Source: Nitrosospira briensis C-128
GTDB lineage: Bacteria; Pseudomonadota; Gammaproteobacteria; Burkholderiales; Nitrosomonadaceae
DNA: 64,000 bases
Reading direction: 5' to 3'
Assembly (NCBI RefSeq): GCF_000619905.2
Contig: NZ_CP012371.1
Location: 496,001-560,000, forward strand
Shown here: positions 8,254 to 18,070 of the stretch, piece by piece
How the letters are laid out: each line of letters starts with the position of its first letter
Numbering within the stretch: position 1 is the first letter of the stretch
Translations under genes and position numbers: made by a program
Notes under the pieces: model-generated
What the model saw: the letters and a program-made list of their open reading frames with translations, nothing else
The model's database searches: none
What the model was told of the DNA's origin: nothing

Positions 8254-8913
8254 ATGTTTTTCTGGATAATCCAGCGCGACCTTCTGCTCGCGATGAGACG
8301 GCGGGCAGATGTGTTGACCACACTGTTTTTTTTCATCATCGTGGTAAGCCTTTTTCCCCTTGGCGTGGGTCCGGAGATGAGCATGCTCCGAACCATGGCA
8401 CCGGGCGTCGTCTGGGTTGCCGCACTTCTGGCTTCGATGTTGTCATTGGGGCGGATGTTCTCCAGTGATTACCTGGATGGCACATTGGAACAAATGCTGC
8501 TGTCGCCCCAGTCACTGTCTCTGCTGGTGCTGGGCAAGGCGCTGTCTCACTGGCTGGTGACGGGTGTGCCGCTTGTGCTGATGGCTCCGGTGCTGGGCAT
8601 CCAATATGATTTGTCGGCGGACGCGTTGCAGGTGCTGACGGCTTCATTATTACTGGGAACCCCGGTTTTAAGTCTGATAGGCGCCATTGGTGCAGCGCTG
8701 ACTTTGGGATTGAGAGGGGGCGGCGTATTGGTGTCGCTGCTGGTGCTGCCGCTATATATTCCGGTATTGATATTTGGCGCCGGCGCAGTGGAATCGAGCG
8801 TGGCGGGTTTGGGAGCTGCGGCGCATATGTCGCTGCTGGGCGCTTTTCTGCTGGCGTCTCTGGCCCTGGCGCCCTGGACGGCAGCTGTGTCATTGCGAAT
8901 TTCGATGGAATAA
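8254..8913 (+). CDS. ccmB: Heme exporter permease CcmB
   Basis: This 219-residue protein has about six membrane helices and the typical CcmB opening (FFWIIQRDLLLAMRRRADVLTTLFFF), and FPLGVGPE near residue 30. It is the membrane partner of CcmA. The start follows the ccmA stop by one base. A gap of 94 bases separates it from ccmC, the only real gap in the first half of the operon besides that before ccmF. Confidence 0.95.
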   Translation: MFFWIIQRDLLLAMRRRADVLTTLFFFIIVVSLFPLGVGPEMSMLRTMAPGVVWVAALLASMLSLGRMFSSDYLDGTLEQMLLSPQSLSLLVLGKALSHWLVTGVPLVLMAPVLGIQYDLSADALQVLTASLLLGTPVLSLIGAIGAALTLGLRGGGVLVSLLVLPLYIPVLIFGAGAVESSVAGLGAAAHMSLLGAFLLASLALAPWTAAVSLRISME

Positions 8914-9007
8914 AAAACCAATTCTGAATTCAAGGTTTTTAGGTTAAAATTTAAAGCTAAGCACTTGAGGCGCAAAACCTCGAATATGGAGTTCAGTATT
9001 TTTTGAC

Positions 9008-9754
9008 ATGGCGATTAACTGGTTCAAATATTCCTCTCCGGCGAGTTTCTATTTTCTTGCCGGTAAAATGATCCCGATTTTTTCCGTTGCCGCGATTGTA
9101 TTGTTCGCGGTGGGGCTTTATATCGGGTTTTTTGTTGCTCCGACCGATTTTCAGCAGGGTGAAGCTTATCGCATCATTTTCATTCACGTCCCTGCCGCCT
9201 GGATGTCAATGTTCCTGTATGTGATAATGGCGATGTGGTCCGGTATCGGCCTCGCATTCAATACCCGCCTGTCTTCCATGGTGGCCACCGCGATTGCCCC
9301 GACAGGAGCGATGTTTACCTTTCTTGCCTTATGGACCGGTGCACTGTGGGGCAAGCCCATGTGGGGAGCGTGGTGGGTATGGGATGCGCGGCTTACATCC
9401 GAATTAATCCTGCTGTTTCTCTATATCGGCTTCATGTCGTTGCAGGCTGCAATAGATGACCCGCGCCGCGCCGACAAAGCCGGCGCAATGATTGCGTTGG
9501 TAGGGGTGGTGAACATACCGATCATCTATTTCTCCGTAAAGTGGTGGAATACCTTGCATCAAGGTGCCTCCGTCAGCGTGACGCAATCGCCGAAAATGGC
9601 TACCACCATGCTGACCGGCATGCTCATCATGTCGATCGCGTGCTGGATGTATGCGATCGCAGTGGTACTGATCCGCACGCGGACAATTATTCTGGAACGC
9701 GAGCGCCACACGGCGTGGGTAGGTGAGTTACAAGGGGCAGGGGTGGCTTCGTGA
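9008..9754 (+). CDS. ccmC: Heme handling protein CcmC
   Basis: The 248-residue membrane protein carries the tryptophan-rich heme-handling motif (WGAWWVWDARLTSELIL, around residue 120) and the flanking periplasmic His residues (IHVPAAW; LHQGASV). CcmC loads heme onto CcmE in the periplasm. Its TGA overlaps the GTG start of ccmD. Confidence 0.97.
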   Translation: MAINWFKYSSPASFYFLAGKMIPIFSVAAIVLFAVGLYIGFFVAPTDFQQGEAYRIIFIHVPAAWMSMFLYVIMAMWSGIGLAFNTRLSSMVATAIAPTGAMFTFLALWTGALWGKPMWGAWWVWDARLTSELILLFLYIGFMSLQAAIDDPRRADKAGAMIALVGVVNIPIIYFSVKWWNTLHQGASVSVTQSPKMATTMLTGMLIMSIACWMYAIAVVLIRTRTIILERERHTAWVGELQGAGVAS

Positions 9755-9948
9755 ACTGGACGAGCGTGGCCGATTTTCTCGATATGGGTGGATATGGATT
9801 CTACGTATGGGGATCCTATCTGGTGTCGGTTCTCTGTATTGTCGGAGAAATTGTTCTGGTTTTTAACCGCAAGCGAACTTTGCTCAGACATCTCAGTCTG
9901 ATTCATCAGTCAACTAAACAAGAGAAGGGAAATGAAACCACGTCATAA
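9751..9948 (+). CDS. ccmD: Heme exporter protein CcmD
   Basis: This small 65-residue protein has a single membrane helix ([21 protein letters not shown]) and a basic cytoplasmic tail. It begins with GTG inside the ccmC stop (GTGA) and its end overlaps ccmE by 17 bases. CcmD bridges CcmC and the CcmAB complex and is needed to release heme-loaded CcmE. Confidence 0.9.
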   Translation: MNWTSVADFLDMGGYGFYVWGSYLVSVLCIVGEIVLVFNRKRTLLRHLSLIHQSTKQEKGNETTS

Positions 9949-10381
9949 AAAACTGGCAATTATCGCTTCAAGCGTGACTGCATTAGGCGTTGCTTCGATA
10001 CTGGTTTTGAATGCATTCCAGAGCAACCTGGTCTTCTTCTTCAGTCCCACCCAGGTAGCAAACAACGAAGCGCCGGTGGGCAAGAGCTTTCGCATCGGCG
10101 GGCTCGTGGAGGAAGGAAGCGTCAAGCGGCAGCATGATGGCGTGACAGTGAACTTCGTGGTAACGGATACCGCAAAGGTTATCCCGGTCGTATACACGGG
10201 CATCCTTCCCGATCTGTTCAAGGAAGGCAAGGGCGTGGTAGCCCAGGGAAAGCTCGCGCAGAATGGCGTTTTTCGCGCAGATGAGGTGCTTGCGAAACAC
10301 GATGAAAATTACATGCCGCCGGAAGCCGCCAGTGCCCTCGATCAGGCGGACAAGGCACGTAAAACCGTGCTGATGCAATAG
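9932..10381 (+). CDS. ccmE: Periplasmic heme chaperone CcmE
   Basis: The 149-residue protein has an N-terminal membrane anchor (about residues 8-28) and an OB-fold domain. The heme-binding motif HDENY (His123, Tyr127) is present; the His makes the covalent bond to heme in the family. It carries heme from CcmC to the CcmFH lyase. A good GAAGGGAAATG start lies within the end of ccmD. Confidence 0.97.
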   Translation: MKPRHKKLAIIASSVTALGVASILVLNAFQSNLVFFFSPTQVANNEAPVGKSFRIGGLVEEGSVKRQHDGVTVNFVVTDTAKVIPVVYTGILPDLFKEGKGVVAQGKLAQNGVFRADEVLAKHDENYMPPEAASALDQADKARKTVLMQ

Positions 10382-10485
10382 CACGGATAGTGCAAGGCCG
10401 GGCAGGCCGGGAAAACTTTCCTGAACTTCAAACCTGACCTCAGTTCCGATTCCAAATCCATAAACCATAACCGATACCCTTAGCC

Positions 10486-12531
10486 ATGATTCCAGAACTT
10501 GGTAACTTCGCTCTGATTCTCGCCCTGCTGCTGGCGCTTATACAAGGTACCCTGCCCATTATCGGCGCAGCCCGCGCCATTCCCTCATGGATTGCGCTGG
10601 CCCGTCCGGTGGTTCAGGGACAGTTTGTGTTTGTCCTCATCGCATTTTTCTGCCTTGCCTATTCATTCGTCAACAGCGACTTCACGGTTATAAACGTCGC
10701 TCAGAATTCGAATTCGAAACTGCCGGTGGAATATCGGTTTGCCGCAACATGGGGTTCGCATGAAGGGTCTCTGTTATTGTGGACATTAATGCTGGCGACC
10801 TGGTCGGTCGCGGTCAGCGTGTTCAGCCGTCACCTGCCGAATGAGATGGTAGCGCGGGTACTCGGCGTCATGGGCCTGGTGAGCGTAGGTTTCCTGTTGT
10901 TCATGCTTTTCACCTCGAACCCCTTCGACCGGATGCTGCCGGGCGCCATGGAGGGAAGCGATCTCAATCCCCTGCTGCAAGACCCGGGCATGGTCGTTCA
11001 TCCACCCATGCTCTATATGGGTTATGTAGGCTTCTCCGTCGCATTTGCTTTCGCCATTTCCGCGCTGCTCAGCGGGCAAATGGATGCAACCTGGGCGCGT
11101 TGGTCGCGCCCGTGGACTACAGTCGCCTGGCTGTTTCTCACCATCGGCATCATGCTGGGAAGCTGGTGGGCCTATTATGAGCTTGGATGGGGCGGCTGGT
11201 GGTTCTGGGACCCGGTGGAGAACGCTTCTTTCATGCCATGGCTGGTTGGCACGGCACTGGTTCATTCCCTGGCGGTAACAGAAAAACGCGGCAGCTTCAA
11301 AAGCTGGACCGTACTGTTGGCCATATGCGCGTTCTCCTTGAGTCTGCTCGGTACATTCCTGGTCCGCTCGGGTGTGCTGACCTCCGTTCACGCATTCGCA
11401 ACCGATCCCAAACGCGGTATTTTCATTCTGGCTTTTCTGGTTATCGTCATCGGAAGCTCACTGCTGCTTTTTGCCTGGCGTGCGCCAAAGATCGGATTGG
11501 GCGGCAAGTTTGAACTGGTATCGAGAGAATCGATGCTGCTCGCCAACAATCTATTGCTCATGGTAGCGGCAGGCAGCATCCTGCTGGGCACGCTTTATCC
11601 GCTGATCATGGATGCGCTTGAGCTCGGCAAATTATCGGTTGGCCCCCCCTACTTCGAAACAGTATTTGTCCCGCTGATGACACCAGCGATTTTTCTGATA
11701 GGCGTGGGTCCCCTCGCCCGCTGGAAACAGGCAAACCTGCCTGAACTTGCAATACGTCTGCGCTGGGCCTTCGTTATCAGTGTGGTGACCGCCCTATTGA
11801 TGCCGTTCGTCATGGGCGAATGGAAACCTTTCGTAAGTTTCGGTCTGCTGCTGGCTTTCTGGGTCATTGCCAGCATCATTGTCAGCCTGGTACATCGCCT
11901 GCAAAGCAGTGGCAGGAAGGGTTTGTTCGCGAAACTTGCCGCGCAGTCACGTAGTTATTACGGCATGCATGCCGCACATCTGGGCATAGCGGTGTTCGTT
12001 ATCGGGGTAACGCTCGTCGGCGGTTATGAAACCGAGAAAGACGTGCGCATGGAAGTCGGCGATACCGTCGAAGTAGGAGGCTATACATTCCATTTCAACG
12101 GTGCAAAGAAGGGAACGGGGCCGAATTACGTAGCGGATATCGGCAATATGGATGTGCTGCGTGACGGTAAAAAAGTGACCGTCATGGAACCGGAAAAACG
12201 CGTCTACAACGCATCGGGAATGGCTATGACCGAAGCAGCGATAGATACCGGTATTCTGCGTGATCTCTATGTTGCCCTAGGCGAACCACTGGAAAACGGA
12301 GCATGGGTGGTGCGTGTTTACCATAAACCGTTTGTCGACTGGATCTGGTTCGGATGTCTGTTGATGGCATTTGGCGGCGCCCTGGCTGTGACCGACCGGC
12401 GTTATCGTCTTTCGCCACGCAAACAGCGCGAGCCTGTTGACGACAAAAAAGCAGTGGACAAAGCCGGCAAGCGTGGCAAGCCCGGAACAGCCACCCCTGC
12501 GCCTTTGATTACCAGGAGCGGAAAGGCATGA
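10486..12531 (+). CDS. ccmF: Cytochrome c heme lyase subunit CcmF
   Basis: The 681-residue polytopic protein has about 14 membrane helices. The WWD motif (WGGWWFWDPVENASFMPW) is at about residue 236, and conserved periplasmic His residues flank it (MVVHPPMLY; LVHSLAV). CcmF with CcmH attaches heme to the CxxCH of apocytochromes c. The C-terminal tail after about residue 640 is rich in Lys and Pro and slightly longer than usual. The stop overlaps ccmG (ATGA). Confidence 0.97.
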   Translation: MIPELGNFALILALLLALIQGTLPIIGAARAIPSWIALARPVVQGQFVFVLIAFFCLAYSFVNSDFTVINVAQNSNSKLPVEYRFAATWGSHEGSLLLWTLMLATWSVAVSVFSRHLPNEMVARVLGVMGLVSVGFLLFMLFTSNPFDRMLPGAMEGSDLNPLLQDPGMVVHPPMLYMGYVGFSVAFAFAISALLSGQMDATWARWSRPWTTVAWLFLTIGIMLGSWWAYYELGWGGWWFWDPVENASFMPWLVGTALVHSLAVTEKRGSFKSWTVLLAICAFSLSLLGTFLVRSGVLTSVHAFATDPKRGIFILAFLVIVIGSSLLLFAWRAPKIGLGGKFELVSRESMLLANNLLLMVAAGSILLGTLYPLIMDALELGKLSVGPPYFETVFVPLMTPAIFLIGVGPLARWKQANLPELAIRLRWAFVISVVTALLMPFVMGEWKPFVSFGLLLAFWVIASIIVSLVHRLQSSGRKGLFAKLAAQSRSYYGMHAAHLGIAVFVIGVTLVGGYETEKDVRMEVGDTVEVGGYTFHFNGAKKGTGPNYVADIGNMDVLRDGKKVTVMEPEKRVYNASGMAMTEAAIDTGILRDLYVALGEPLENGAWVVRVYHKPFVDWIWFGCLLMAFGGALAVTDRRYRLSPRKQREPVDDKKAVDKAGKRGKPGTATPAPLITRSGKA

Positions 12532-13052
12532 CGCGTTTCCTGCTGCCGCTGGCGGCATTCATTGTCCTTGTCGCGTTTCTGCTTATTGGCCTGAATCTCA
12601 ATCCCCGGCAGGTTCCTTCGCCATTAATCGGAAAACCGGCCCCTGAATTCCGTCTGGAGCAATTGCACGAATCGGAAAAGATGCTGACGTCCAAAGACAA
12701 TCTTGGCAAGGTATGGCTGCTGAACGTATGGGCTTCGTGGTGTGTCTCATGCCGCGAGGAGCATCCAGTATTGGTTGAGCTGGCCAAGTCGGGAATAGTC
12801 CCGGTCTACGGCCTCAACTACAAGGATGAGCGCGACCTGGCCTTGCAGTGGCTCAGGCAATTCGGCGACCCCTACACCGCAAGTGCCAGAGATCCGGAAG
12901 GGAGGACAGGCATAGATTATGGTGTATATGGCGTTCCGGAAACTTATGTCATCGATAAAAACGGAGTCATCCGTTACAAACAGATTGGTCCGGTAACGGT
13001 GGAAGCACTTGAAACGAAAATTCTGCCGCTGGTGAAGGAGTTGCAGGGATGA
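12528..13052 (+). CDS. ccmG: Thiol:disulfide oxidoreductase CcmG (DsbE)
   Basis: A membrane-anchored periplasmic thioredoxin of 174 residues. The active site is WASWCVSCREEHP, a CxxC of the form CVSC, and the cis-Pro loop is GVPETYVID. The family reduces the cysteines of apocytochromes c before heme attachment. Start and stop overlap ccmF and ccmH by four bases each. Confidence 0.96.
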   Translation: MTRFLLPLAAFIVLVAFLLIGLNLNPRQVPSPLIGKPAPEFRLEQLHESEKMLTSKDNLGKVWLLNVWASWCVSCREEHPVLVELAKSGIVPVYGLNYKDERDLALQWLRQFGDPYTASARDPEGRTGIDYGVYGVPETYVIDKNGVIRYKQIGPVTVEALETKILPLVKELQG

Positions 13053-13534
13053 GTTTTGTCAGTATGAAAAAGCTCGCCTTGTTGCTCGCCCTGATGCTTC
13101 TGGTGCCTTACGGCTGGGCCAAGGAAGCAGCGCCGGTGGCAGAAGATCCCGAGATCGAGCGGCGCATGATCGCGTTGTCCGAAGATCTACGCTGCCTCGT
13201 ATGCCAAAACGAATCCCTGGCGGGTTCACGGGCTGATTTTGCCAATGACCTGCGGCGCGAAATTCGCGAACAGATGCATGCAAACAAAAGCGACAAGGAG
13301 ATTGTCGACTTTCTCGTGGCACGTTATGGTGATTTTGTACTCTATCGCCCTCCAGTCAAACCTTCGACCATGTTCTTATGGTTCGGTCCGTTTTTCTTTC
13401 TTCTGATTGGGGCGGTACTACTGGTCGTTTATCTCAAGCGCCGCCGCAATCAGATTGAAGAACCAATGCTATCCGAACAACAACGCCAGCAGGCTGAGTC
13501 CCTGCTAAAGGAAAGCAAGGGTAATAACGCATGA
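13049..13534 (+). CDS. ccmH: Cytochrome c maturation protein CcmH (short form)
   Basis: The 161-residue protein has a signal peptide, the LRCLVCQNESLAGS motif (redox LRCxxC) near residue 48, and one C-terminal membrane helix (MFLWFGPFFFLLIGAVLLVVYL). It is the short CcmH that works with CcmG and CcmF; the TPR part of the E. coli fusion is encoded separately as ccmI next door. It overlaps both neighbours by four bases. Confidence 0.96.
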   Translation: MSFVSMKKLALLLALMLLVPYGWAKEAAPVAEDPEIERRMIALSEDLRCLVCQNESLAGSRADFANDLRREIREQMHANKSDKEIVDFLVARYGDFVLYRPPVKPSTMFLWFGPFFFLLIGAVLLVVYLKRRRNQIEEPMLSEQQRQQAESLLKESKGNNA

Positions 13535-14838
13535 CGTCATTTTGGGTTGTCGCCGGCATATTTATTGTCGGTGCCTTGCTGTTCGTTCTTCCTACGCTGT
13601 TGAGTAAAAGAGATCGCCAGACTGGCGTGGCGCGTGATGCGACCAATGTCAGCATTTACCGCGATCAACTGGCCGAACTCGATAGCGACTTGCGCAATGA
13701 TATTCTGACTCACGAGCAATACGAACAAAGCAAACGCGAATTACAGCAGCGGATGCTGCAGGATATTCCCGACGGCGAAGTTATGGAGGCAGCGGCAACA
13801 AGCGGAAATCGCAATGTTGCCACCATCACATTAACAACGCTTGCCGTGCCGCTGCTGGCGGTTTCGCTTTATCTCTGGTTGGGCAATACAAAGGCTTTAT
13901 TACCACAGCCACCGATCGAGCAGGCCGCCATGTCCGCGGAGGAAGGCCATCCAAATTTTTCAGCAGTACTGGAAAACCTCATAGAGCGGCTCAAAAACCA
14001 GCCTGATGACCCAGAAGGCTGGCTCATGCTGGGACGAACCTATGCAATGATGCAGCGCTTCGACGAAGCAAAGGATGCTTATGAGAAGACGCTTGCCCTG
14101 AGCCCGGACAACTCCCAGGTCATTACGGATTATGCTGACATCTTGGCAATGACAAATAATGGCAGCCTGTTGGGAGAACCTCTCGAACTGATCAATAAAG
14201 CACTGCGCCTGGATCCCGGCAATCCCAAGGCGTTGGCGCTGGCCGGTACGGCTGAGTTTGAGAGAAGAAGATTCAAGGACGCCGCCGCCTATTGGGAAAA
14301 ACTACTGGCGCTTATTCCACCCTCCGAGTCGGAGTTGACGGAGTCGGTTAAAAACAGTATCGCAGAAGCCAAATCCCTGGCATCAGGGAAAGGCAGTTTA
14401 ATGGCAAGTGCGCAGGATCAGCCATCCAGCAACCGGACTCCTCCTCCTGCCAATAAGCCCGAACCGGTTGCGGGTACAACAGCCTCGACTTCGTCAGGCA
14501 CGCTTTCCGGTAAGGTTACGTTGAGCCCCGCACTCGCTGGCAAGAGTTCGCCCAACGATAGCCTGTATATCTTTGCCCGCGCCAAGGTGGGGCCAAAAGC
14601 ACCGCTGGCGACCCTGCGCCTGGAGGTCAAGGATTTACCGGCGACTTTCTCGCTGAGCGATGCGATGGCCAGATCCGGCGTGCAGCTCTCCAGTTTTGCG
14701 GATGAAATGGTGGTAGGCGCCAGAATCTCAAAATCCGGCTCACCTATGCCGCAAAGTGGCGATTTGCAAGGTTTCAGCCAACCAGTGAGGATTGGCGCCA
14801 AGGGTATCAATGTTGTAATTGATCAGCAGTTACCCTAA
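13531..14838 (+). CDS. ccmI: Cytochrome c biogenesis protein CcmI (TPR)
   Basis: The protein has 435 residues: two membrane helices (about 5-22 and 93-112), a leucine-zipper-like segment between them, TPR repeats from about 150 to 270 (GWLMLGRTYAMMQRFDEAKDAY) and a C-terminal beta domain. In the family the TPR part holds apocytochromes by their C-termini and hands them to the lyase. It closes the ccm operon; a weak cruciform at about 14844-14890 follows the stop but has no T-run. Confidence 0.93.
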   Translation: MTSFWVVAGIFIVGALLFVLPTLLSKRDRQTGVARDATNVSIYRDQLAELDSDLRNDILTHEQYEQSKRELQQRMLQDIPDGEVMEAAATSGNRNVATITLTTLAVPLLAVSLYLWLGNTKALLPQPPIEQAAMSAEEGHPNFSAVLENLIERLKNQPDDPEGWLMLGRTYAMMQRFDEAKDAYEKTLALSPDNSQVITDYADILAMTNNGSLLGEPLELINKALRLDPGNPKALALAGTAEFERRRFKDAAAYWEKLLALIPPSESELTESVKNSIAEAKSLASGKGSLMASAQDQPSSNRTPPPANKPEPVAGTTASTSSGTLSGKVTLSPALAGKSSPNDSLYIFARAKVGPKAPLATLRLEVKDLPATFSLSDAMARSGVQLSSFADEMVVGARISKSGSPMPQSGDLQGFSQPVRIGAKGINVVIDQQLP

Positions 14839-14935
14839 CCGGGAAGCAACTGTTCAACCAGGGTATAGGCCCCCTTGCCCTATGTTGCTGGACGCAGAAC
14901 GTCCAAGCGATACGAAGCGCCAGTTATGCACGAAA

Positions 14936-14992
14936 GTAGGTCGGGCTCTGCCCGACATCGTTTCTTGATCGTCGGGCGGAGCCACGACCTAC
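14936..14992. repeat. REP-like palindromic hairpin
   Basis: GTAGGTCGGGCTCTGCCCGAC on the left pairs with GTCGGGCGGAGCCACGACCTAC on the right, giving an imperfect stem of about 22 bp. GTAGGTCGGG...CCCGAC hairpins are a widespread class of extragenic palindromes in proteobacteria. Confidence 0.7.
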
Positions 14993-15034
14993 GTGGGATG
15001 ACGCAGGATTACAGCGGAGTCTGGCGTTCGGATA

Positions 15035-15145
15035 TCAGCCGTTTACCGACAGGAGGACGCTGGCGCCTTGGGCGTTGCCTTCCGTGTTCTTGAGCATCTT
15101 CATGTGCATTTCAAACTGATGGGAAAGCGAGATCATATCGACCAA
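15035..15145 (-). pseudogene. Relic of the 3' end of flgF (flagellar rod protein)
   Basis: On the minus strand an open piece of 36 codons reads HQFEMHMKMLKNTEGNAQ and ends LLSVNG-stop. This is the C-terminus of FlgF (compare RRFEMQMKVISSVDENAQ ... LLSMS in E. coli FlgF). A stop codon lies immediately before it and the rest of the gene is absent. It sits between two REP-like hairpins. No other flagellar gene is in the window. The remainder of 14839-15385 shows no gene that I can support. Confidence 0.7.
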
Positions 15146-15166
15146 CTAAGGATGCACAAAAGTATT

Positions 15167-15209
15167 GTAGGGCGGCAGTAGCGAGGCAATTCGCTTACTG
15201 CCGCCCTAC
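15167..15209. repeat. Perfect long hairpin next to the flgF relic
   Basis: GTAGGGCGGCAGTA at 15167-15180 pairs with TACTGCCGCCCTAC at 15196-15209 around a short centre (stem continues through AGCG/CGCT-like bases). It is a 40-plus-base palindrome of the REP type, different in sequence from the one at 14936. Confidence 0.7.
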
Positions 15210-15385
15210 CCTCTGGTTTTGTCCGACTTTCTCCACGAGAATCGGCTGTTCATCCCCAACCCCATCCATTGGTAAAGCTCCCTGGCCGTAAAGCGCCATC
15301 ACTTCCATGACGTTCGTCAGCGATTCTCTATGTCTGCGGCAACCCAAAGGCAACCACAAGCAGGCTTGCAGCATCTATCGGTTGG

Positions 15386-16399
15386 TTAGCGGCGTAACTG
15401 GTAATTTACCCAGAGCGCTGCGGTTAACAACAGCACCGCTCCCGCTTGATGAGCTGCCGCCAGCGGAAGCGGGACGACAAGCAACAATGTGGAAATTCCC
15501 AGGCTTATCTGTATGCCAAGCATAACCAATAGCAGCGTGCATGCGAGGCGAGCCGAACCTGAAAGTGGCAATTTTCTGGATTTAAGCCAGAAAATTGGAA
15601 TAAGGATCGCGAGCATCCAGGCAATGAGGCGGTGGTCGAATTGAACCGTTGCCATGTTGTCGAAGAAATTTCGGTACCATGGTTCCAGCATGAATATTTC
15701 GGGCGGAATGATATGTCCGTTCATCAAGGGAAAAGTATTGTAGGCAAAACCCGCCTGGATACCCGCCACAAAACCTCCCGATAAAATCATTATGAATATC
15801 AGGGTGGTCAGCGCAGTCGAGAAACGGCGTAAACTGCCTAATCCGCTGCTGGATAATGATGTGCCGACGGGATAAAGCAGCTCTAACGCCACCCAAAACA
15901 TAGCGGCATAGATGGCGAAAGCAAGCCCCAGATGGGCTGTCAGCCGATATTGGCTAACATGAGGGTTATCCACCAACCCGCTCTTTACCATATACCAGCC
16001 CATTGCACCCTGCAGGCCTCCGAGAACAAAAATGCCGGCCAACTTCAGGCCCAATGGCCGGTCGATTGCTTTTTTCGCAAGGAAATATACGAAGGGCACA
16101 AAAAAAGCCAATCCGATGACTCGCCCCAACAGGCGGTGAAAATATTCCCACCAGAAAATGCCTTTGAATTCCTCCAGGCTCATGCCGACATTGATCTTTT
16201 TATACTGAGGCGTCTGATGGTATTTTTCGAAAAGCTCGTCCCAATCGCTCTGGCCGAGCGGGGGCATGGTGCCGACGATGGGTTGCCATTCGACAATGGA
16301 CAGTCCGGAATGGGTGAGCCGGGTAACGCCGCCGACGACCACCATGGCAAATACCAGAGCGCAGCAAACAAGCAACCAGATAGCAATGGGTTTGTGCAT
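15386..16399 (-). CDS. ctaA: Heme A synthase (COX15/CtaA)
   Basis: A 337-residue protein with eight membrane helices that oxidises the methyl group of heme O to make heme A for cytochrome c oxidase. Family signatures are present: [16 protein letters not shown] near the N-terminus, [28 protein letters not shown] and [12 protein letters not shown], which supply the four conserved His ligands. Start 16399 ([10 protein letters not shown]) begins at the first membrane helix; upstream in-frame sequence is not membrane-like. No cyoE or cox gene is adjacent. Confidence 0.92.
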   Translation of the reverse strand: MHKPIAIWLLVCCALVFAMVVVGGVTRLTHSGLSIVEWQPIVGTMPPLGQSDWDELFEKYHQTPQYKKINVGMSLEEFKGIFWWEYFHRLLGRVIGLAFFVPFVYFLAKKAIDRPLGLKLAGIFVLGGLQGAMGWYMVKSGLVDNPHVSQYRLTAHLGLAFAIYAAMFWVALELLYPVGTSLSSSGLGSLRRFSTALTTLIFIMILSGGFVAGIQAGFAYNTFPLMNGHIIPPEIFMLEPWYRNFFDNMATVQFDHRLIAWMLAILIPIFWLKSRKLPLSGSARLACTLLLVMLGIQISLGISTLLLVVPLPLAAAHQAGAVLLLTAALWVNYQLRR

Positions 16400-16488
16400 G
16401 ATAAAATTGGAAGTTAACTGTATGCGGAAATTAACGATGACGAATGAATCGCCGTCTAAAGATTTTTCAAACCGGGGGATTCGAGGAT

Positions 16489-16932
16489 TTATTTCGCGCG
16501 CATTAAACGTTGTTTGTCGCGCACCCACTCTTTCTGTTTCTCGGACTCGCGTTTGTCATGCTGCTTCTTGCCTTTGGCCAAGCCGATTTCAAGCTTGATT
16601 TTACCCGCCTTATAGTGCATATCCAGCGGCACCAGCGTGTACCCCGCACGCTCCACCTTGCCGATAAGCCGTTTAATTTCCTCGGCATGCAGCAACAGCT
16701 TGCGGGTACGAACCGGATCCGGCTGGATATGAGTGGAAGCCGCCAACAAAGGGCTGATATGACAACCGATCAGAAACAGTTCACTATTACGAATGACAAC
16801 GTAAGCTTCTTTTAACTGAACCCGCCCCGCGCGGATCGCTTTGACCTCCCAACCTTCGAAAACTACGCCTGTTTCATGCTTCTCTTCGATAAAATAATCG
16901 TGAAAGGCTTTTTTATTCTGAACAATGCTCAT
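16489..16932 (-). CDS. smpB: SsrA-binding protein SmpB
   Basis: The 147-residue protein has the SmpB core ([35 protein letters not shown], spanning about residues 6-40) and the basic tail ([20 protein letters not shown]) that mimics the anticodon arm. SmpB delivers tmRNA to stalled ribosomes. No tmRNA gene was seen nearby. It is divergent from ratA with a 90-base gap, the common arrangement in beta- and gammaproteobacteria. Confidence 0.97.
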   Translation of the reverse strand: MSIVQNKKAFHDYFIEEKHETGVVFEGWEVKAIRAGRVQLKEAYVVIRNSELFLIGCHISPLLAASTHIQPDPVRTRKLLLHAEEIKRLIGKVERAGYTLVPLDMHYKAGKIKLEIGLAKGKKQHDKRESEKQKEWVRDKQRLMRAK

Positions 16933-17022
16933 GTATTGGAAGAAAAAGGGTGAGTTCCATGCGGGTTTCGTGTATTTTAGCAGCTTTCAATACTGTCTCG
17001 TTCGATCCGGGCAGTTTATCTT

Positions 17023-17460
17023 ATGGCTGAAATCGAAAAGTCAGTACTGATAGGGCACTCTGCGAGCCAGATGTTCGCATTGGTGGATGCAGTGGAAGAC
17101 TATCCCAAGTTTTTGCCGTGGTGTGGCGGTTCATCCGTCACTCCGCAAAGTGATTCGACTACGCATGCAACGATCCAGATCGATTATCACCACATTAAGC
17201 ATAGCTTCACTACCAAGAATATCAAGCATCCGCCGGAATTGATCACCATGACGCTGCTGAACGGTCCATTCCAAAACCTGGATGGCCACTGGCGTTTTAC
17301 CCCCTTGGCGGAGAACGCCTGCAAGATAGAATTCCGTTTGCATTATACGTTCGCGCACATGATTCTCGAAAAGCTGGTGGGTCCGGTATTTTTCATAATC
17401 GCCAATAATCTTGTGGACGCATTCATCGAGCGTGCGGAGGAGGTTTATGGGAGTTCATGA
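17023..17460 (+). CDS. ratA: RatA/COQ10-like START-domain protein
   Basis: The 145-residue SRPBCC/START-fold protein has the family opening (IEKSVLIGHSASQMFALVDAVEDYPKFLPWC). Homologues are called RatA in E. coli (reported to impair ribosome subunit joining) and COQ10 in mitochondria (ubiquinone binding); the second role may be the general one. It is followed by an rnfH gene overlapping by 14 bases, as in most proteobacteria. Confidence 0.9.
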   Translation: MAEIEKSVLIGHSASQMFALVDAVEDYPKFLPWCGGSSVTPQSDSTTHATIQIDYHHIKHSFTTKNIKHPPELITMTLLNGPFQNLDGHWRFTPLAENACKIEFRLHYTFAHMILEKLVGPVFFIIANNLVDAFIERAEEVYGSS

Positions 17461-17761
17461 GCGCAAGATCGAGATCGAAGTCGTCTACGCCCTGCCGGAG
17501 AACCAGATTATGCGGCAGATAACCGTGCCATCCGGAACAACAGCGAGGCAGGCTGTGGAGCTTTCCGCAATCATCGATCTTTTCCCTGGAATAGACCTTG
17601 CCCACAATAAACTGGGCATATTTGGCAGGTTGGTCAAACCTGAAGCGGTCCTGCGTGAAGGCGACCGTGTAGAGATCTACCGGCCCTTGATGGTGGATCC
17701 GAAAGAGAGTCGCAGGAGGCGGGCGAAAGAACTCAAATCAATCCGCAAGACGGAAACATAA
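17447..17761 (+). CDS. rnfH: RnfH-family ubiquitin-fold protein (RatB)
   Basis: This 104-residue beta-grasp protein starts MGVHERKIEIEVVYALPE and contains KLGIFGRLVKPEAVLREGDRVEIYRPL, the RnfH/UPF0125 signature. ATG 17447 is preferred because it has GGAGG 3-7 bases upstream and overlaps the end of ratA. Its function is not firmly known. The C-terminus is rich in Lys and Arg. Confidence 0.92.
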   Translation: MGVHERKIEIEVVYALPENQIMRQITVPSGTTARQAVELSAIIDLFPGIDLAHNKLGIFGRLVKPEAVLREGDRVEIYRPLMVDPKESRRRRAKELKSIRKTET

Positions 17762-18070
17762 ACGGGAAAGTTCTTCACCGCATTATCACAAAAAAATACT
17801 CCCACCTCATCTTTCCACGTCTTGAGAATATAAGCGATCCCCTGCTATCGGGGGTCCGCTCCATCGAAGCGTTTCCCATCTTGTTGACGGTGATTATTAT
17901 TATCATTATCATCACCGGCACCACGTTGTTGCCGTAACAATCCTGATTTTCGTCCCCGGCCGCCTGATCAGGCCGGGCATCCGACGTCAAATGTTGTAGA
18001 AAGATACCACGGCGGAAAAAAAGGATATCAAATCGAGAATGGGACAAACAGGGCCCAATATGGAGAACTC
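17762..18070. other. Intergenic stretch with two hairpins
   Basis: No gene is visible. A 7-bp stem with one wobble lies at 17836-17856 (GATCCCC/GGGGGTC) and a stronger GC stem at 17955-17977 (CCCGGCC/GGCCGGG), with CCTGATCAGG inside. Neither is followed by a T-run. An ATT/ATC-rich microsatellite-like stretch lies near 17893-17915. Confidence 0.5.

Noticed and set aside
10786-11391. A 201-codon minus-strand frame opposite ccmF
   Set aside because: Shadow of ccmF; composition and lack of start site argue against a gene.
17836-17856. Hairpin after rnfH as a terminator
   Set aside because: No T-run follows on either strand, so only described as a hairpin.
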